A stretch of DNA of 64,000 bases, from the NCBI RefSeq assembly GCF_030409335.1, contig NZ_JAUFPN010000038.1, positions 80,193 to 144,192 of the forward strand. The letters are read 5' to 3'. The notes under the pieces were generated by a model, which was given only the letters and a program-made list of their open reading frames with translations, had not been told where the DNA came from and ran no database searches. How positions within the stretch are numbered: the stretch's first letter is position 1; the number at the start of each line of letters is the position of its first letter. A program made the position numbers and the translations under genes. Origin of the DNA: Paeniroseomonas aquatica (GTDB lineage: Bacteria; Pseudomonadota; Alphaproteobacteria; Acetobacterales; Acetobacteraceae). Positions 62,122 to 64,000 of the stretch are shown piece by piece.

Positions 62122-63267
62122 TCAGGTGAAGGCCCGCTTCGGCGGGCTGGCGCGCGCCTCCCGGTTGGGCTGGCGGTCGGCCCGCATCATACGCAGAAGC
62201 ATCCCCTCGCGCAGCCCCCGGTCGGCGACGGTCAGCGCCGGCAGCGGCCAGACGTGGCGGATGGCGGCATAGACGGCGCAGCCCGGCAGCACGAAGTCGA
62301 CCCGTTCCGGCCCGACGCAGGGATGCGCCGCCAGCCCGGCCCGGCCGAGCGCGAACAGGTCGCCCAGCGCCTGGTCGGCCACGTCCCGGTCCAGGGTCCG
62401 GCCGTCGACCAGCGGCCGGCGGTAGCGCGGCAGCGCCAGGGCGACGCCGGCGAGCGTGGTCACGGTGCCGCTGGTGCCGATCAGCCGCACCCCGCCGGCG
62501 CGGATCTCCTGGCCGATGCAATGCACCCGGTCGAAGGCGAGCAGGTGGGTCGCCACCTCCTCGACCACCGCGTGGAAGCCCTCCTCGGTGAAGCAGGAGG
62601 CGCCGGCGCGTTCCGCCAGGGTGACGACGCCGAGCGGCAGGGAGACGTAGCCGATCAGCTCCGCCATCGGCGCACCGGCCGGGCGGCCGCCGCGCGGCGG
62701 GATGCGGATCCAGGCGATCTCGGTGCTGCCGCCGCCGATGTCGAAGAGCAGGGCGCGGCGGTCGGTCTCCTCCAGCAGCGGGGCGCAGGATTCCATCGCC
62801 AGCTCGGCTTCCTCGCGCGCCGAGATGATGCGGGGGCGGAGGCCGGTCTGGGCTTCGACGCGGGCGAGGAAGGCGGCGCCGTTGCCGGCGCGGCGGCAGG
62901 CCTCGGTGGCGACCGCCTGGAGCGCGCGGATCGGCCGGCGGGCCAGCTTCTCGGCGCAGGCGCCGAGGGCGGCGATGGCCCGGTCCATGGCCGGCTCGGC
63001 CAGCATCCCGGTCGCGGCCAGCCCCTCGCCCAGCCGCACGATGCGGCTGAAGCTGTCCACCACGCGGAACCCCGCCCCGGTCGGGGCGCCGATCAGCAGG
63101 CGGCAGTTGTTGGTGCCGAGGTCGAGCGCGGCATAGGCCGGGGCGGGCGGCACGGCGTAGCGCGCGGCCAGCAGCGCCGGCGCCCCGGGCTGACCGGCGG
63201 ATGCAGGTGACGCCGGGGAAGGCAAGGGGGGCTCTGGCAGCCGCAGCGGTTGGACATCATCCGGCAT
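62122..63267 (-). CDS. Ppx/GppA family exopolyphosphatase/phosphatase
   Basis: 381 residues from the ATG at 63265-63267. The actin-like ATPase fold has YAALDLGTNNCRLLIG (phosphate 1), REEAELAME, LLFDIGGGSTEIAWI (phosphate 2) and LIGTSGTVTTLAGVAL. The ending PALTVADRGLREGMLLRMM is typical. It hydrolyses polyphosphate or pppGpp. Length (no HD domain) fits the short form common in Alphaproteobacteria. Confidence 0.93.
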   Translation of the reverse strand: MPDDVQPLRLPEPPLPSPASPASAGQPGAPALLAARYAVPPAPAYAALDLGTNNCRLLIGAPTGAGFRVVDSFSRIVRLGEGLAATGMLAEPAMDRAIAALGACAEKLARRPIRALQAVATEACRRAGNGAAFLARVEAQTGLRPRIISAREEAELAMESCAPLLEETDRRALLFDIGGGSTEIAWIRIPPRGGRPAGAPMAELIGYVSLPLGVVTLAERAGASCFTEEGFHAVVEEVATHLLAFDRVHCIGQEIRAGGVRLIGTSGTVTTLAGVALALPRYRRPLVDGRTLDRDVADQALGDLFALGRAGLAAHPCVGPERVDFVLPGCAVYAAIRHVWPLPALTVADRGLREGMLLRMMRADRQPNREARASPPKRAFT

Positions 63268-63439
63268 CGTGGTGGGCCTGGGTATTCCCGGCGGGTAACG
63301 CCTGCTGCGGCACCCGATCCCCATGATCCGGGGATGCGTGCCCCGGGGCAAGCGCTTTCCGCGGGCAGCGGGTTGCAGGGGCCGTGGGGAAGTGGTACTG
63401 GCGGCGCCCGCGGTACGGAGACGCACCGCGGGTCCCGCT

Positions 63440-63513
63440 TGGGGGATAGTTTAACGGTAGAACTCCCGACTCTGACTCGGGCAGTCTTGGTTCGAATCCA
63501 GGTCCCCCAGCCA
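63440..63513 (+). tRNA. tRNA-Gln (anticodon CUG)
   Basis: 74 bases including encoded CCA. Acceptor TGGGGGA pairs with TCCCCCA. The anticodon arm is CCCGA-CTCTGAC-TCGGG with anticodon CTG, and the T arm has GGTTCGAATCC. Discriminator G. Confidence 0.95.
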
Positions 63514-63720
63514 CCTCCCCGCCGCGACCGATCGCCATGGCCTCCTCCGCATCGCCGCGGAGCTAGGCCCGAGCGGCGCCTTGAATCACATCATCTGCGG
63601 ATATGGGGATCAGGCGCGCCGATGGCGAGGTGCGCCTGCGGCGCCAGGCCGGCCCATCGACGCCAGCGCAAGATCCGTGGCCGCGACCGCTGCCGCGGCA
63701 GCCCCATGTCTCGGAAAATC

Positions 63721-63739
63721 GGCACCATGAAATGGTGCC
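63721..63739 (-). terminator. Hairpin overlapping the 3' end of tRNA-Met
   Basis: GGCACCAT-TTC-ATGGTGCC on the minus strand, followed by GATTTTCC. One arm contains the tRNA's last seven bases, so it forms a short terminator using the tRNA end. Confidence 0.5.
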
Positions 63740-63809
63740 TGGAGCCGGACTTGAACCGGCGACCCCGGCATTATGAGTGCCGTGCTCTAACCAGCTGAGC
63801 TACCCAGGC
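63733..63809 (-). tRNA. tRNA-Met type (anticodon CAU)
   Basis: 77 bases with encoded CCA. On the minus strand the acceptor GCCTGGG pairs with TCCAGGC (a minor mismatch). The D arm is GCTCAGCTGGTTAGAGC, the anticodon arm CGGCA-CTCATAA-TGCCG with CAT, and the T arm GGTTCAAGTCC. Elongator Met is most likely; an Ile tRNA with modified CAU is not excluded. Confidence 0.9.
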
Positions 63810-64000
63810 GCGGCGCGCGGTATGGGACGTTTTGCCGGATGGCGCAAGTCCCAAGGACGGGCCGCCCACAGGGTCAGCTCCAGATAAGGGTGTCGCCGGT
63901 TCACCGGCGCGCGATGCCGAGGGCCGGCCTATCCGACAATCCCGCCATCGGACCGGCAATCCCTGGCCACCCCTGCCCCATGGGGCTATAGGCGCGGCCA
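63810..64000. other. Right-edge stretch with no supported gene
   Basis: About 190 bases upstream of tRNA-Met. A short minus-strand frame (63771-63959) overlaps the tRNA and has no ribosome site. Nothing else recognised. Confidence 0.3.

Overview
This GC-rich window comes from an alphaproteobacterium. The guaB/rsmB/guaA neighbourhood, the acyl-CoA catabolic cluster and the integrated element fit a Roseomonas-like Acetobacteraceae; that placement is an inference from gene content and protein style, not a search result.

Left chromosomal part (1-18480): a catabolic cluster for an acid handled as its CoA thioester. It reads as three transcription units. A minus operon runs from 4385 off the left edge (two enoyl-CoA hydratases, SDR, DUF35 protein, acyl-CoA dehydrogenase, thiolase-like protein). 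A plus operon runs 4826-9602 (two different acyl-CoA dehydrogenases in tandem, thiolase/aldolase-like protein, DUF35 protein, MaoC-like hydratase). A second minus operon runs 16641-9666 (CoA transferase, CoA ligase, periplasmic binding protein, SDR, CoA transferase, quinone oxidoreductase-like). Each unit has a sigma-54 type -24/-12 element upstream, and the cluster ends with its own sigma-54 activator (16843-18480), which points to one dedicated regulon.

Mobile left edge (about 18500-21750): a group II intron with its reverse transcriptase, and a decayed IS3-family transposase.

Integrated conjugative/mobilizable element (about 21750-53700): its backbone is integrase, AlpA-like regulators, ArdC-like protein, ParB-like protein, Toprim protein, DUF2493, DUF736, RepA-like initiator, DUF2840, TraF-type peptidase, lytic transglycosylase, relaxase, TraG/VirD4 and a ribbon-helix-helix protein. 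The integrase end abuts the 3' end of guaA. The trb mating-pair genes expected after TraG are absent, so the element looks defective or only mobilizable. Cargo sits between backbone genes: a three-gene RES/Xre toxin-antitoxin operon, a frameshifted type ISP-like restriction-modification gene, a nucleotidyltransferase-fold pair, and a bacterial ubiquitin-like conjugation operon. The last encodes three Ubl domains fused to an E2, then a JAB-E1, then DUF6527, and is divergently paired with an Xre repressor and an ImmA/IrrE-type protease. Its JAB-E1 gene is interrupted by an IS630 copy; removing the IS and one TA restores the reading frame exactly. Two backbone genes (DUF736 and DUF2493) share a duplicated leader predicted to fold with compensatory changes, a candidate structured RNA.

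Right chromosomal part (53706-64000): housekeeping genes guaA, a GNAT acetyltransferase, an RsmB-type rRNA methyltransferase, an SDR, guaB, cysE, rlmE, a Ppx/GppA phosphatase, and tRNA genes for Gln(CUG) and Met-type CAU.
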